NCBI RefSeq assembly: GCF_019703515.2
Contig: NC_059346.1
Location: forward strand, 10,573,001 to 10,637,000
Origin: Myxocyprinus asiaticus
Taxonomy: Eukaryota; Chordata; Actinopteri; Cypriniformes; Catostomidae
Reading direction: 5' to 3'
Length of the DNA: 64,000 nt
Shown: positions 46,842 through 58,989 of the stretch, piece by piece
Position numbering within the stretch: position 1 is the stretch's first letter
Layout: the number at the start of each line of letters is the position of its first letter
Program-made: the position numbers and the translations under genes
Notes under the pieces: generated by a model
Databases searched by the model: none
Told to the model about the DNA's origin: nothing
The model's input: the letters and a program-made list of their open reading frames with translations, nothing else

Positions 46842-47108
46842 TTAAAGGGATAGTTCACCCAAAAAGGAAAATCCTGTCATCACTTACCTTTATGTTGTTC
46901 CAAACCCATATGACTTTTGTATGTTAGTCTCAGTCACCATTCACTTTCATTGCATCTTTTTACCATTTAATAAAAGTGAACGGTGACTGAGGCTAACACT
47001 CTGCCTTGTGCGTTGTGCTTCATGAAGGACGAAAGTCAAATGGGTTTTGAACAACATGAGGATGAGATAATTACAGAATTTTCATTTTTAGGTGAACTGT
47101 CCCTTTAA
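46842..47108. mobile_element. TTAA-flanked miniature element, 267 bp
   Basis: TTAA at 46842-46845 and 47105-47108. Left AGGGATAGTTCACCCAAAAA, right complement AGGGACAGTTCACCTAAAAA. Inner complement: TTGTTCCAAACCCATATGAC with GTCAAATGGGTTTTGAACAA; centre AGTCACCATTCACTTTCA/AAAGTGAACGGTGACTG. A near-perfect palindrome, same family as 11816-12122. Confidence 0.9.
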
Positions 47109-48390
47109 TGTTGATAGTATAGCCCAGAAAGTATTTAATGTGACATGTTTGAGATCATTTGGAAATCTCAGCACAATTGAGAAATTGTCGTGATCTATAA
47201 ATATCTTACTTGAGATTACTTGGATCTGTTTTCTCAGGAGAAAAATGTGAGAAGAAAGAGACATCTGCAAAAGTCTGATTTTGCTGTCTAGAGATATTGA
47301 GATATTAAAGAGATCTAGCCTAATTTGTTATTTGTCTTGCTTAACAACCTATACAGTCAATGACAGGTTCTTTTAGCAACTTCATTACAAGCTTGTACCT
47401 CTGCAACTCCACTTTCCTACAGAAACATCCTAACCTCAGGGCAGGGGGCCTCCTCCCCGAGGCTGACCCCTGCCGCTCCGGGTCAACATCCTCAGCGTGC
47501 AGTCAGCCTCTGTGGTCCGGCTTCCTCTCTCCATCGAGAAACCAACACACGCAGTGGCTGCAGCCACAGAAAGAAAACACCCGCTGCTGGTTTAAGCAAT
47601 GGGAGCTCATCTGCATCAGCAATAATGAGCTTAAAACACACTTAAAACCACCACTAAAAATCCAGCCCTGATTCGGCAAGGCTTCTGAAGCTATCACAGA
47701 TACATTCATCACGCGGAGTTTATTTTTAAGGGCTAAAATTGGGGGTTTTACAAGCCATAAACATTCTTTACCTACAAGAGAATTAACATATGACATAGAC
47801 TTTATCATTGAATCATATCTTTAATTAAAGCATACGATTTAAGTTTGTGCCTTTAAGTGTGTGTAGATATTTCTTGATATTTATGCTTCATGCAAGAATC
47901 AATATTTAGAATGTTTTGGAAAATCAATTTATGCACCATTACAAAAATAACACCCAACTGTTTTAACGTTTTTCACCCAATAACAGGCTCACGGCAGCAG
48001 TATGTAAGATATTGGATATGGGATGCTAACAGGTCTAATCCAACCGTCAGTTTTGTGGATCACTAAAAATGTGTCGCTAAAAGGTCAGGTAAGGACATTG
48101 TACACATCAGTAATGGTATCAACACTACACAGCTACTGAGAATGATTAAACAATCTCACTGCAAACCTTACAGATGGTATAGACTGAAAAGACTTGTCTG
48201 TGGTGGGACCTCCTTCTATTGTTCTAAAATTAAGTTATTACATGGAATATATGTACTTTAGAAAATTCATCTGTCACACCGCAGGACAATTTAAAATGAA
48301 CAAGTGAATTAAAAAAGGTGATTAAAAATGGTAAAACCTTAAAAGAAAAAGTGACCAGTTACTGGGCATACTGTAAAACATCGTCCTTAA
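47109..48390. other. Unassigned; GC-richer patch at 47430-47560
   Basis: 47430-47560 is clearly less AT-rich than its surroundings (CAGGGGGCCTCCTCCCCGAGG) and overlapping frames exist on both strands (47360-47671, 47503-47808), but no domain, splice-site pattern or family resemblance supports an exon. Confidence 0.4.
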
Positions 48391-48394
48391 ATTA

Positions 48395-48712
48395 ATATTA
48401 CAGAATTGTTTGTTTTTATGGTTGTTTAAGGATTTTCAACGTTACGTCATCATGGCAACAAAGTTGCAAAATTGGTAAGCGATTTCTATCACTCTAAAAT
48501 CATCTTAACATGCCTATTGTTTACGACTTGTGGCTATACTTTTGAAACAGTGACTATTTTAACATTTACGATTGGCCCCATTCACTTCCATTTTAAGTGC
48601 CTCACTGGAGAAAAGAAGTGCCTCATTTTAAAGAAAAGAAAAAAAGAAAATGAGGGACGAGTCAAAAAATGTTTTGTGGTAATCAACATTATGCCACAAA
48701 TGCACAAAAACA
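48395..48712. mobile_element. Partial copy of the AAGGAATATTCC TTAA family
   Basis: Shares GGCCCCATTCACTTCCATTT, AAGTGCCTCACTGGA and GTGGTAATCAACATTATGCC with 14069-14654 and 51150-51757, and GTTACGTCATCATGGCAACA with the complement near 51430. Both outer ends are missing. Confidence 0.65.
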
Positions 48713-51030
48713 GTCAATAAATTAACCTATTTAAACAAACAAACAAAAACAAAAAACGTTAATGGACAACTTATGCATTCATTACCCATAGACATATAGC
48801 TAACATAACAGTCCCACAATTACACAAAAGCACAAGTAAACAGACTTTCTAATGATTCAGGAACAAATAAAAACAGTAAAAACATACTTAAGAACACGTT
48901 TCCATACGTCTGAATTGACTGATGCAGCACACTTAAAAATGAACAGTGTCGGGCTACTAACTACTGTACTACAAAAAAAAATTATATATACATCAGCTAA
49001 GCTGAAATCTACCCATTAGAATACATAGCTAGTTACACAACAACCAATATGGCAAAAGTAGCTTACTACACTTTAGCAACTTCATATTTTTTCACATTTA
49101 CTGTGGTGGTACCATGGTACTTGGATGGTACTGAATGATCACCACAGGTACTTCAAAGTATACCATGGTGCTACCATGGTACATGTCCAAAAACATGGTT
49201 ATTTCATGGTGCTTTAAATGTTTTCATGATCTGTTTTGATATTCTTACCTGAAGTGAGTTGTTTACAAGCTGCACATGCTGGTGTTGAATTCAGTGAAGA
49301 CCTCCTTCAATGCTGGCAAACGGTGGGATGCCTTTGCAAGTTTCATTTCAACTGATTGTTGGTATATATTCCACTTCATCCAGCGCTCCGTGTTCTTAGT
49401 GTCCTAAAACACCCGTTAATGTTTTACTAAGTAAGAAACCGCTATGGTACATACAGTTCATTGTGTCAGCAGGGATACATTCACTAAAGATTAACTGAAT
49501 GAATCATTGAGCTGACTGAATGATTCGAACTGAATGGTGAATCAATTCATGGCATTTTGCTCAGCCCTTGGGCTGATTCTTAAGAGTCGATTCAAGGACT
49601 TTATTGCTGGGTAGTTTTTTCAACATATATATTTCAATATATTGGCTATATATGTATAAGAGAAAGTAGGCTATATATTTTAAATTATGTAACTTCAATG
49701 TTTTTTTTTGTTGTTGTTGTTGTTTTTTTGCATTTCGCCTAAATAGTAGCCTAATGATGATTTTAGAAACAAATATATTATGTAGTCTCTCAAATAATAT
49801 CCCATAAAGTCATTAAACAAATAAGTAATATAACTGCATGTACAGTAATTATACAAGAACTGGGTGGAAATATTGTTTAAACATTTTTTAATGGAGTAAA
49901 GCATGTTTCATTGCTGGACACTGCTTGAAATGTAATCTAAACTACCCATTGGTTGTAAAAAAATTATTATTATTTTTTTAATTAAAAAAAAATAGCAATT
50001 TAAAAAAAAATACATTTTCAGTGGGGATTATGCTACACGATAAACTTTTTGCAATGAATTTGTGAAATTTCTATTCAAAGTTTTAAAAGCAAATGCACTA
50101 AGCATTTACAGTTGTCTGTATTTTCTATGTCTGGCTGTTCTAGAGAAGGGGAGGCGGGGTTAGAGAGATTGGAGGAAAAGTCATGGAGAGTCAGAGGCCA
50201 CTGCCCTGCTTAACATTCCATTAACACTGACAGAAAATCTACAGGCTCTGCCTCTGCAGCCTAATTTGCATCAGTAAACATTCATGCAGCTCCTTGAAAG
50301 CACTGTGACTGTGGGCAATGAGCCATGATGCTGGAATATGTGTATGTGCATGAGTATGTGTGTTCATTTCTTGATTCTTGCACCAATGTAAATGACCTAT
50401 GAATTTCATGTTTACGATTCTGCATATGTTTGCGATCCAGTATATATTTTTGCATAAAGATGTGAATTTGTCAAAGTGTTAAAAGACAGAGAAAGAGAGG
50501 ATACTTGTGCACTTCAAGGGTGTGTGTTTGCACACATGGGCCTCAACTGATGTCCTGCCACCCAGGTTGCATCTTCAGGTGTGTGAAGGGTGAAGTGGTC
50601 CATCGCGCGCGAGAGAGTGTGCAATCTCAGACCTGCGTCCCAAAAACATGCGTGTGTGTGTCCAAACACGTCTAATACAGATGGGTCACCTGATACAACA
50701 TTAGAGAAGAAGCCCTCCTCTGATGCTCACTGCACCACAACGCACCATAAACACAAACTTGAACCAAAGTGCCATGGGCAAACAATTGAAAGTGTGTGTG
50801 CGTGCACTAGGGCTCAGTGAGGACAGCAGATTAAAAATAATGCAGTAAATGTGTTATACGTAGTTTTCCATCAAAATTCTTCACGCATCTGCAGATTTAC
50901 ATAGAGATAAACAAGAAATACGAGAAGCAATTTTATGATATATGTTGTTAAAATATCCAATCTGAAATGAAACAAGAATAAAACAATTTTGAATTTCAGT
51001 GTAGGCTATTGAAAAGCATTCTCTTGTGGA
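48713..51030. other. Unassigned; ACCATGG repeats at 49100
   Basis: At 49105-49215 the palindromic word TACCATGG/ACCATGGTAC recurs, part of a degenerate cyprinid repeat. T-rich with (TTG)n at 49708-49730. 50180-50330 (CTGCAGCCTAATTTGCATCA) reads like unique, possibly conserved, sequence. No gene. Confidence 0.4.
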
Positions 51031-51036
51031 AAAGAA

Positions 51037-52164
51037 TATACCACCAGTCAAAGTCAAAGAGTACACATATTCTTTCCTATTACTATTCCACATTTTAGAA
51101 TAATAGTAATGTCATCAAAACTATGAAATAACACAAATGGAACTTTGACAATCATTAAGTTAACCTCAATCTACAGCATTTGTGGTGTAATGCTGGTTAC
51201 CACAAAAATTAATTTAGCCTTGTCCCTATATTTTCTTTCAAATAAAAGCAAAAATCTGGGTGACAGTGAGGAACTTGCAATGGAAGTGAATGGGGCCAAT
51301 CCGTAAACATTCAAATACTCACTGTTTCAAAATTATAGCCACAAGACGTAAACAATATGGATGTTAACATGATTTATTGTGATAAAATCGCTAACCTTAT
51401 ATGTTAAATATCCATTTTTACAACTTTGCTGCCATGATGACATAAGGCTGTAAACCCTTAAATGACCATAAAAACAACAATTTAAACATTACAGCTCAAA
51501 TAATACACAACTACTTTAATAAAATTATAAGCTTCACATTTCTGCATTTAAACTCTACAAAAATTGGCCCCATCCACTTCTATTCTAAGTGCCTCACTGT
51601 AACCTCAATTTGTGCTATTTTTAAAGAAAAGGAGGGACAAACAGAATTGTTTTTTTTTTTGTTTGTTTTTTTTTTTTTTTTTTTTTGTGGTAATCAACAT
51701 TATGCTACATATGCTGTCGATAGAGCTTAACTATTGAATCCACAATATTTCTTTATGTCAAAACTGTCTTATTTTTTAGATTCTTCAAAGTAGCCACCCT
51801 TTGCTTAGATTACAGCTATGGACACTCTGGTCATCCTCTCAACCAAGTTCACAAGGTAAAAACCTTACCTTTATTTTTTTTATTTTTTTTATTTTTTAAG
51901 AGCATAATGTTGAGTTCCCATAAGTTTCCATGTATGCTGGACACTTTTTGGCTGCTTTACTTCACTATCCAGACCAACTCATCCATTTGAAAAATGAATA
52001 ACTAAAGAAAACATTTATTTTAAAAAGAAATTTGCACATGGTAACAATTTATATTTGTCTACAAAACTAATGTCAAGCATTTAAGCCTTTAGATGAAAAG
52101 GTTTTTAATATCAGGAGAAAGATAAATTCAGTCAAGTGCTTCTGAACTTTTGACTGACAGTGTA
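51037..52164. mobile_element. Tc1-like element, internally deleted, with nested TTAA element
   Basis: Left TATACCACCAGTCAAAGTCA and right complement TACACTGTCAGTCAAAAGTT are the CCAGTCAAAAGTTTGGAC-type ends of a Tc1 family widespread in fish. ATCAAAACTATGAAATAACA follows on the left and TTCTTCAAAGTAGCCACCCT after the nested element, as in that family. The transposase gene is deleted. The run 51150-51757 is a separate inserted element. Confidence 0.78.
51150..51757. mobile_element. AAGGAATATTCC TTAA-family copy nested in Tc1
   Basis: CTACAGCATTTGTGGTGTAA at the left and GTGGTAATCAACATTATGCT, then AATATTTCTTTAT at the right parallel 14069-14654. Inner AATGGAAGTGAATGGGGCC pairs with GGCCCCATCCACTTCTATT. 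T runs at 51650-51686. The terminal TTAA is eroded. Confidence 0.78.
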
Positions 52165-53519
52165 AAGAACGACAGAATCTATGACAATTTCTAGCATTTC
52201 TGCATCTCTTCATTGGCTAAACTAGAACAGGGTCCTTCATTTCCCTTTGGATCTGAAAATATCCTTCCCTCTGCACTGCAGATCACTGCTGGACCACAAA
52301 GGGGAGCTACACTTTTTTGGAATACTGCACACGCACACACACACACACACACACTACATAAACAAACTACTCACAGACACATGTCCCCCTCCCCATTTTC
52401 AAAAACAATTAAACAAACTCAAAAATCAAGACTTTCATTGTGTAGCAGGGTTTATGTAACTTTACGTAATAAAACAGACAAAAGAAAGACTAGAAAATGG
52501 AAGGAAATCCCAGAACCGTGCTAAATAAGATCTCTTAAATGAAGCTCAGATCCTTTAGCATAACAACAAGGACATAAACACGATCCAGTAAATATCATCA
52601 CACGTGGGCTGTGCCAAATATCCCATCATTCCAAGTCCCACACAAAACCAATGCTGTGAAGACGAATGGAGAGAGAAATTGGAGCCAAACATATACTCGC
52701 TCTTTTCTTCCCATCTCATTACTGTTTTCGCTCCTCTCGTTTTATCCACATGGGAGGTTACTACAACACACTGCAGCAAGAGGCTTCACTATGTTGTCTG
52801 TTTTTCTTTTCTCTGCTCACCCAAGATTTGCTCCATATTTCAGTCTGGGTGAGGGTGTAAAAAGAGGTCTGTGTTGTGAGTTTTGTGTGTCTGGGAGTAG
52901 AGAAGGAGACAAAAAACAAACAAATTATATGCTCACACAAATCATTATTCTTTTGACTAGTGAAAATAGAAGAAAATCGTGAAAAAAAATCCCAATGTTA
53001 TTTTCTAATGTACTGGATATGGGAGAAAGGATTTAAGTGAAGGGATTTAGGGTGACATGTCACGACATTTCTCAGGTACTTTGGCAGGTGATTCACAATC
53101 TGTAATGCTGAAATCTGCCGGATGAGGCTGAGAGAGGGAATTTTCTTTTTTTTTTTTTCTTCTTCTTCTTCTTCTTCTTTTTTATGACTTTATTTACTTA
53201 ATGATTTTAAAGATTGAATGTACAAAATAAATGCAGGTGGATATTGGATGTAAATTTGATTGTTTAAATTTTAGAGCAATGGAATCAATGCATGTAAATA
53301 AATAGGAACTTATTTTAAAACTCTGAAATTGAAATAATGATTGCTATCCTTTTTTAATTTATAATAATGATCAGTTTCGAAATTCATTTAAAAAGACATC
53401 TTGTTTTGCTTTGTTTTTTTGTTTTTTTTTATTCACATAATTTTTTTTTACATTAGACAGTTCAATTAACTTAGAATTCATTTGACAAAATGGAAGTTAG
53501 ATTTTTTGCGGAAAGCTTG

Positions 53520-53520
<1 letters not shown>
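52165..53520. other. Unassigned; (CA)n and (CTT)n arrays
   Basis: (CA)n at 52325-52352 and T/(CTT)n at 53143-53180. Three overlapping plus-strand frames at 52604-52982 have no motif and are not called. Confidence 0.45.
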
Positions 53521-53521
<1 letters not shown>

Positions 53522-53568
<47 letters not shown>

Positions 53569-53590
53569 TAGATAGATATATAGATATATA
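53522..53590. repeat. (TA)n then (GATA)n microsatellite
   Basis: About 23 TA units followed by TAGATAGATAGATATATAG, directly abutting the next Tc1-like derivative. Confidence 0.95.
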
Positions 53591-54154
53591 CTCAGTATAT
53601 ACAGTATATACACTTTATTAGGAACACCTGTGCACCTACTTATTCATGCGATTATCTAATCAGCCAATCATGTGACAGTCGTGCAATGCATAAAATCATT
53701 CAGATACTGGTCAGGAGCTTCAGTTAATGTTCACATCAACCATCAGAATGGGGAAAAATGTGATCTCAGTGATTTCAATTGTGGCATGATTGTTGGCGCC
53801 AGATGGGCTGGTTTGAGTATTTCTGTAACTGCTGATCTCCTGGAATTTTCACGCACAACTGTCTCTAGAGTTTACTCAGAATGGTGCCAAAAACAAAACA
53901 AAAACATCCAGTGAGCGGCAGTTCTGCAGACGGAAACATCTTGTTGATGAGAGATGTCAAAGGAAAATGGCCAGACTGGTTCAAGCTTACAGAAAGGCTA
54001 CAGTAACTCAGATAAACACTCTGTACAATTGCAGTGAGCAGAATAGCATCTCAGAATATGTTGAACCTTGAGGCGGATGGGCTACAACAGCAGAAGACCA
54101 CATCAGGCACTTTATTAGACCATAGTGTTCCTAATAAAGTGCTCAGTGAGTGTA
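53590..54154 (+). mobile_element. Tc1-like derivative, internally deleted, plus strand
   Basis: Left CACTTTATTAGGAACACCTG after a degenerate TACTCAGTATATACAG; right GTGCTCAGTGAGTGTA ending at 54154. This is the same family and size class as 18478-18982 in the opposite sense. Confidence 0.82.
53672..54070 (+). pseudogene. Tc1-like transposase N-terminal remnant
   Basis: The frame at 53672-53914 reads NHQNGEKCDLSDFNCGMIVG, then ARWAGLSISVTADLLEFSRT and TVSRVYSEWCQKQ, the helix-turn-helix of the family seen at 18654-18905. Beyond the stop, other frames still read a QFC.RKHLVDER-like and RKATVTQI-like stretch and TLRRMGYNSRRPH, then the terminal repeat follows. The DDE domain is absent. Confidence 0.8.
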
Positions 54155-57100
54155 TATATATTGTATATACACACATACATATATAAATGCTATAATGATA
54201 CTTCTAAAGTGATATACATAATCATACAATTGATCTATATCACTTAACAATAAGAATAGTTAAAATAGTTAGAACAAATATATAGCACATTTTTTATTTG
54301 TTCAGTTCAGACTATTCCAGCTGTCTGGAACTGGAGCTGTAATATAAAACATCCATTTATAGGCAATAATAACAATTATAGGAGCAACAACAATTTATTC
54401 TTAGAATTATTCATAGAAATCACTAAAGTAGAAATAACAGTTTACATATAATAAGGAAAGAAAAATTAAAAAGTACAAAAAAAAAATCTGAGATTCTGCA
54501 TTGAATTCAGCAATGCAACGTCAGACTAAAATTATTAAATGCAACTGAAAAAAGAATTGACAGAAAGAATAGTATAGAACAAAATATATCTATGATTTAT
54601 TGTTTATTATTTCATAATAAAAAAAATTGTAAATTATTCACACATTTTTAGCTGAAGGCAAGAAATATTACATTTGAACACACAAAATAAAAAGAGAAAC
54701 ATCTACTACTGTGTGTGTCCTTTCTTATTTTGCTCTAGAGATACACTTCATAAGCTTTGTATTCAGAAAAGTTAGTTTCCACATCATTTGACAAACAGCT
54801 TTAGAATCTGAATAATGTATGTGCCACAACAGAGTGAACCTTTAAACAGAAAACGTAATCTGCTGTACTATTTTTCTCAAGTCTCAAATGTTCATGCCAT
54901 CTTAATGGATGCAAATGAAGAAAGTGTGTGACAAACATAATATATGGGTTGTACATGCTTCGTGAGACACAATGGTCAACCTCCACCTCTCCCATGACAC
55001 TGCGCACCATAAACAGCCTAGGCACCCATTCTCCTGGGATTTCCTGAACTGACCATTCATGGTGAAGGGTGAAGGTCTGCACAGACCAATGAGCAAATGT
55101 CAAAATGCCATGGACACACACAGCATGTACACGCATTTACAGACACATCTACCTGCATAGGTACGCAGTGGCATACATGACATACCTATATACATAAACG
55201 CACACAGACATGTGCTTTTACATTCCATGGTACCATAGCTACCTAACTGGACCACATGCTCCCTCATCCCTCACTGTCAGAACACACTTTACAAAGAGAT
55301 CAAAACAAACGTGTGGAGGCAGCCAGCACTGAGATGATGAATCACTCTAATCTTTATCGGCTGAGCTGCCCTGCAATCTGATTGGCTGAGAGGCTGTTTT
55401 CTTTTTCGAAAGCCTGTGCCACGTTAAACAGTCAGCACGTCCTCTGAAGGCCTGAAAACAACATGACCATGGATTTGACCACAATTTCGTTAAACACTTT
55501 AATTGGACATCATTGTAGATTGGCACTGATTGAGATCTCATTGATTAAGATTGATCGTCTCATATGCATTTTATTACCATGTTTCGCTTTGTTGCCATAT
55601 ATTTGTTTATAAGTATGGGAATGTTGTATCCATTTACATGTTGGTGAAGGACTGTAGTGCATTCTTCCAAATTAAGCACTCCACTCATATATTGTTTGCA
55701 AGCCCATGTGACTTCCTGCTCTTCATCTGGATACCAGAGATGAGGAGCACAGGAAAGAGTAATGCTGATTTCCTGTATTTTCTGCCCTCTGAGGACTACA
55801 TTTTATGTCATTCTTTTCCCAACAATGTCAATTGGGCAATGTGACTGGATGGGATGGGTACAAGTTTGCCAATCTGGGCCATTCTTCAGGATATCAAAGT
55901 GTCTTATCCTAAGTGATACTCTCTGGGATTCACATGGGTCTTTCTAAACAAACAATGCATAGAACGTTTTATAATTCAAAATGGTGATCCTCAACATCAA
56001 AACTCAAATACTTTGCATAATGGAAGAGTGTCAGAAGATGACAGATAGAGAGCCAGATGAGAAAATCAGAACAGAATTAAAGAAGCCAAAGAACATTGCA
56101 GTCCATATTGCAGTCAATATCTGTCCATCACTCGTTTTTTACACGACCAGCTATGAACAGACACAGGTCCAGTTTTAAGACACAGAGTAAAGGCTTTGTA
56201 TAGAGTAAGGACAACAACGGTCAGAAGTAGCAGGAGGGAGAAAAAGGAAGAGATGAGCTTACGATCTCTCCAGAATAACAACATGAGACCTTCTCATATT
56301 TAAATAAACACTGGCTTGTGTCGGTGAAGAGGTCAACTGGAAGAAAACGAGGGGGGGGTAACTGAATCAACGTTAAAGACTGTTCACTCATGTGAGGTAA
56401 CCACTGACACATTAATAATGAACAGAGATTGTCCTTATATTTAATCCTGAGCTTAAAATTTATAAGAGGCACAAAAGCATTAGATCCCTCTCAGACTTAG
56501 AAAAGGTCTTAATTAATTTGGGAGATCACTGTGGCCCTGATTCCATATCATCGGCTCTTTGTAACAGGAATGCCAGCTATTTACAGGCTGGCCAATGGCA
56601 GAGCTGGAGAGGGGTTAGGTGATGATGGGCTTGCCGCCTCTGCTCAGATAGGAAAAGGATACTTTTCAAAAGCTAAAAGCTTTCCCATTTTAAAACAAAG
56701 CTGGGGGAGAGAAGGGAAACCTTTGTTGATTGAACATTCCAGGTTCTCTCTGTGTTCTGTGAGAAATTTGCTTGGCAAAATATGTTTTTGTGATCCTTCC
56801 AAGACTGCCTGGATTTACAGTAAATGCAATGTGAACCTGTGGAAAACCATGTGTGGTCACATTTATTATTTGATTGTTTTTCTGCACTCTATTGTGTCAA
56901 TACTTTAAAACAAGCACCTAGAAAATCAACCTACCAGAAACTCTTATATCGAAGGCAATATAGGGAACCACTAAAGTGGTTTTATGTTACATTTTGATTT
57001 TTAAAGCCATTTATAGCTCTGAGAGATCAGTTATTAACTCCAAGTAAAGGCTATCGCAGGCTATCTGGTAGATGTTTTGGGTGGTTGAGGGGGTATTTGC

Positions 57101-57318
57101 CAAAGGGTCCAGTTGGCAGTGATATGGAGCTTTTCTTCTTCACAACAAAACGAGTCTCATGCCTTATTATGAGTCTGAGGGAAAACAGTCTGTCCGTCTG
57201 TCTGTCGTGGGAATCGTGTAAGAAAAAACTGATTTTAAATGTGACTCATTTTGCTTTTGGATTTTACAAAAATGAAATTATTGGATGGCTCATTATTTAT
57301 TTGTATTTATTTATTCTC

Positions 57319-57320
<2 letters not shown>
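54155..57320. other. Mostly unique-looking, non-coding
   Basis: No transposable-element ends found. Overlapping frames at 54801-55136, 55347-55541, 55551-55947 and 56531-56908 have no domain. Some stretches read like conserved non-coding DNA (see 55480-55570). Confidence 0.4.
55480..55570. promoter_or_regulatory. Candidate conserved non-coding element
   Basis: Closely packed homeodomain-type words: CTTTAATTGG, TGATTGAG, TTGATTAAG, ATTGATCG, ATATGCAT. The stretch has no repeat signature. Sequence composition alone suggests an enhancer-like conserved element; conservation itself cannot be seen here. Confidence 0.25.

Positions 57321-57362
<42 letters not shown>
57321..57362. repeat. (TA)n microsatellite
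   Basis: About 20 TA units. Confidence 0.95.
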
Positions 57363-57367
<5 letters not shown>

Positions 57368-57434
57368 CCTTAGTTTAAAATAAAATTTTATTTTAAATAA
57401 TATTTTGTCTCAATTCTGTTTTCCCGTACAGTAA

Positions 57435-57665
57435 TCTGATATATGGCCATGTATGAACATATACTGTATATAAAAACTTTGAGTTAATATATTTGAGCAT
57501 ATATGTAGCCTACATATCCAGTTGTGATTGCGAATCAGTACTAGTATTTGGGGAAAATATATGTTTTGAAATATAGGCTATGCTGCATATATGTACAAGT
57601 ATGTGACTTTTTATAACAGTAAAAACCAAGTATGATTATATGTTTTATTTGTGTTTTGCATATAT
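57435..57665 (+). repeat. ATATATGG-type direct repeat, copy 1
   Basis: ATCTGATATATGGCCATGTA, then AGTATGTGACTTTTTATAAC. Shared in the same order and sense with 58758-58980, with many differences. Confidence 0.7.
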
Positions 57666-57957
57666 TGCCATACATCAGATTTCTGGAAATAAAATCGAAA
57701 TAATTTTTTATATAATTAATACATCTAAATAAATGTACTATTTATTTAGACAAACAGACATCAGTAGTTCTAGACTGTATAGTGACTGTAGATGACACCT
57801 GTTTTAGTAAGTATTACTAGTTTAGTGGTCTGATAAAATCCTTGACATTACAGAAAACTGCATGTGGAGAGGTGATAGAAATATAAAGGAATAATAAAAT
57901 TTTTTATTATTATTATTATTATAATAAGATAAATATATAAAAAATAAAAAATAGAAG

Positions 57958-58685
57958 TGTATTCATTTTTAGTTGATGATGACAAATATGATAATTAAAT
58001 CTTTACAAACAATAAGACAAACACTTGAGCATGACATTCTCAACTTCAGCGTTAAAAGATATAAACCAAAATCTAAAAGGAGTCAACAGTAATCTCATCA
58101 TATCTCAATGATCTTCAGCCTGTGCGTGACAGCAGTGGAGTTTGTCGTCCAAGGTTAGTGTTCGGCTGGACACAGGGGGATAACGGTTTCATTGTCCATG
58201 CCCATTGTTTTTTTTTTTTTTTTTTTTTTTTTTTTTGAGTCCCCATACTCAAATGACAAAAATAAAAAATGAACAGTTTAACAGGAAACCTGAATTTTTG
58301 AGCCAAAAAGGAAGCGTGTTTACAGTAAATGTTCTTTAACCATGCCCAGTTCGTGTCCCCAGTTATTGTCCCATTTCCCGACAGATTCCATGACAAAACT
58401 ATCAAAACTCCAATGATACGTGAAACACCCTTCTGTATGCAGCTTATTTCGTTTTCAAATATATTGATAAACCCATGCAAGAGATCGAGACCTTATTTCA
58501 AACATATATTATATTAATAATTATATGCATTTATAAATATGTAACTTTACTATTTCGCTTATAAAAGAACTGAATTGCAGTTGTTGCGTCGATGTTTTTT
58601 TTTTTTTTGTTTGTTTTTTTTTTTGTCTTATTGTTTGTAAAGATTTAATTATCATATTTGTCATCATCAACTAAAAATGAATACA
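57958..58685. repeat. Perfect 64-bp inverted repeat enclosing 600 bp
   Basis: 57958-58021 (TGTATTCATTTTTAGTTGAT onward) is the exact reverse complement of 58622-58685. The enclosed 600 bp is non-coding and holds a T run at 58207-58236 and T-rich 58594-58624. No target duplication is evident outside the arms. Confidence 0.9.
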
Positions 58686-58757
58686 TTTGTATACGCTTTA
58701 TATCATACTTCATATTCTAGAACAAAATTGCATTGCCAACATCGTCCAAACCCACAC

Positions 58758-58980
58758 AGAAATCTGATATATGGCCGTATATGAATACAAAATCACAATG
58801 TAGGGTACATATATATGGGCATATATGTACATAATCAAATTTCACTATGATTTTGGGAAACATATATTATGAAATTTGGTAGTATTTTAAAATACATGTA
58901 CAAGTACAGTATGTGACTTTTTATTTCAGTTAAAACCATGGACATACATATTATACTATGTGTTTTACACTTTACCATTT
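58758..58980 (+). repeat. ATATATGG-type direct repeat, copy 2
   Basis: ATCTGATATATGGCCGTATA, then AGTATGTGACTTTTTATTTC; partner of 57435-57665. Confidence 0.7.
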
Positions 58981-58989
58981 GTAAATTTT

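Noticed and set aside
52604..52982. Three overlapping plus-strand frames, up to 123 codons
   Set aside because: All three frames are open because the local sequence is stop-poor; no domain is seen.
56531..56908. 125-codon plus-strand frame
   Set aside because: No domain and no codon pattern. SOX-like ACAAAG words make non-coding constraint more plausible than coding.
58115..58480. 121-codon open frame on the minus strand
   Set aside because: No domain; it includes a poly-lysine run from a T tract and lies between the arms of an inverted repeat.
57958..58685. Interpretation of the perfect inverted repeat as an ordinary DNA transposon
   Set aside because: No target-site duplication and no known terminal motif; left as an unexplained inverted repeat.
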